Shown: piece by piece, positions 63,398-64,000 of the stretch
Layout of the letters: every line of letters begins with the position of its first letter
How positions within the stretch are numbered: position 1 is the stretch's first letter
Notes under the pieces: model-generated
Database searches by the model: none
What the model was told of the DNA's origin: nothing
What the model saw: only the letters and a program-made list of their open reading frames with translations
Origin: Bryobacterales bacterium
GTDB taxonomy: Bacteria; Acidobacteriota; Terriglobia; Bryobacterales; Bryobacteraceae
Length of the DNA: 64,000 bases
NCBI GenBank assembly: GCA_026954325.1
Contig: JAIXKK010000175.1
Coordinates: 1 to 64,000, forward strand
Direction: 5' to 3'
Translations under genes and position numbers: made by a program

Positions 63398-63859
63398 TTA
63401 GGCGGCTTCTTCAGTGAGCGGTTCCATGAGTCTTGGAATCGCTTTCACATATTCCAACCGCTCCGGTATCGTGTTGCGAGTCCCGGCAATCCAACTCAGT
63501 GCTTGACTGACATGGAAGAGGTTGCTTACCGGAGCACAAGCTCCTGGTACGGCATCCGTGCTCCTGATTGGCAACTGATGGGGCTTGAGGTTTCTGGCCT
63601 GTTCAACCTCGCCGTCGAAGCCTTCGTTGATAATGTTCCAGACCCTTGCGGCGGCGTATGGCCCCCATTCCTTCGCTACCCGGTCTTCAAGCCACCCAAT
63701 CAGCGATGGCGGCTCCACGCCGGTCTTCAGCCATTGCTCATACAGGCTCTTTTCCCGCGGCGGTTGGTCGAGTTGCTCTTTCAGGTGGGCGGCGATCTCT
63801 TGCGGGTCGAGCGATTGAATGTGCCGCCGCCGCAGCCGGTTGTCCTTGATTCCGAACAT
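63398..63859 (-). CDS. Small protein of unknown function, partner gene of the deaminase-fold gene
   Basis: The 153-residue protein starts at 63859 after GGAAGG. It is soluble and mostly alpha-helical: RLRRRHIQSLDPQEIAAHLK, LIGWLEDRVAKEWGPYAAAR, NIINEGFDGEVEQARNLKPH and SQALSWIAGTRNTIPERLEY. I recognise no family. Because the gene lies directly upstream of the deaminase-fold gene with a 12-base gap, it could be an immunity protein, a regulator or a targeting partner. Its own promoter should lie before 63860, possibly outside the window. Confidence 0.65.
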   Translation of the reverse strand: MFGIKDNRLRRRHIQSLDPQEIAAHLKEQLDQPPREKSLYEQWLKTGVEPPSLIGWLEDRVAKEWGPYAAARVWNIINEGFDGEVEQARNLKPHQLPIRSTDAVPGACAPVSNLFHVSQALSWIAGTRNTIPERLEYVKAIPRLMEPLTEEAA

Positions 63860-64000
63860 CGCTTGCGCCTTCCCATGTCCAACCCGTCAGACGGGCCTGT
63901 TGCGTTTGTGCGGTTTCGCCGGGGCGGTTATAGTTGTCCAGTGTCATCATCCGTGTGCTCACGATTCAGCGGGTTGCAGCGGCCAGTTCCTTTTCGAGTT
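63860..64000. other. Window edge, nothing assigned
   Basis: About 140 bases to the right edge. The minus strand has a short open piece (MMTLDNYNRPGETAQTQQAR near 63895-63954) that could be the end of another gene, but it cannot be judged without more sequence. Confidence 0.4.

Overview
This looks like a chromosomal window from an Acidobacteriota bacterium, most likely Bryobacterales (Solibacter-like). The evidence is family content: an ADOP-type permease remnant, two acidobacterial VWA-domain proteins (TIGR03436 type), a secreted protein with a Solibacter-type C-terminal domain (TIGR03437 type), a TIGR02999-like ECF sigma factor, many Tat-type leaders on secreted enzymes, and a high-GC sequence. 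No rRNA, tRNA or CRISPR array was seen.

Layout. 1-5.7 kb: aldo/keto reductase (cut by the window edge), CehA/McbA-like metallohydrolase, decayed mazF and ADOP permease, serine hydrolase and metallophosphoesterase. 5.78-6.92 kb: a complete IS630-family element. 7-14 kb: DUF3108 protein, aguB-aguA (agmatine to putrescine), a secreted subtilase, uracil-DNA glycosylase and a DUF302 protein. 14-19 kb: a thiolase fused by deletion to a decayed fatty-oxidation gene, then a group II intron sitting inside a dispersed repeat. 20-24.3 kb: an accessory stretch of orphan and fragmentary genes. 24.3-33.5 kb: two ceramidase-like enzymes, two decayed genes, a secreted lectin-like protein and an M19-type protein. 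33.5-40.8 kb: glycosyltransferase, macro-domain protein, LexA-type peptidase, VWA proteins, a KDG-type kinase, a DUF3300 protein and a recombinase remnant. 41-48.4 kb: split transketolase, methanethiol methyltransferase, a broken DUF3455/TPR pair, ECF sigma factor, and a sugar isomerase/amidohydrolase pair. 48.5-55.1 kb: a complete TetR-RND-TolC efflux operon. 55-64 kb: a giant hybrid histidine kinase, dnaB, a radical SAM/SPASM protein, and a two-gene unit encoding a deaminase-fold protein and an unknown partner.

Genome decay is a theme: at least nine genes are truncated, frameshifted or fused by deletion, several next to mobile elements. The best candidates for something undescribed are the deaminase-fold gene with its small partner at the right end, and a small secreted protein with two tandem CxxC/HE motifs in the accessory island. 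Functions are inferred from motifs read by eye; no database search was possible.
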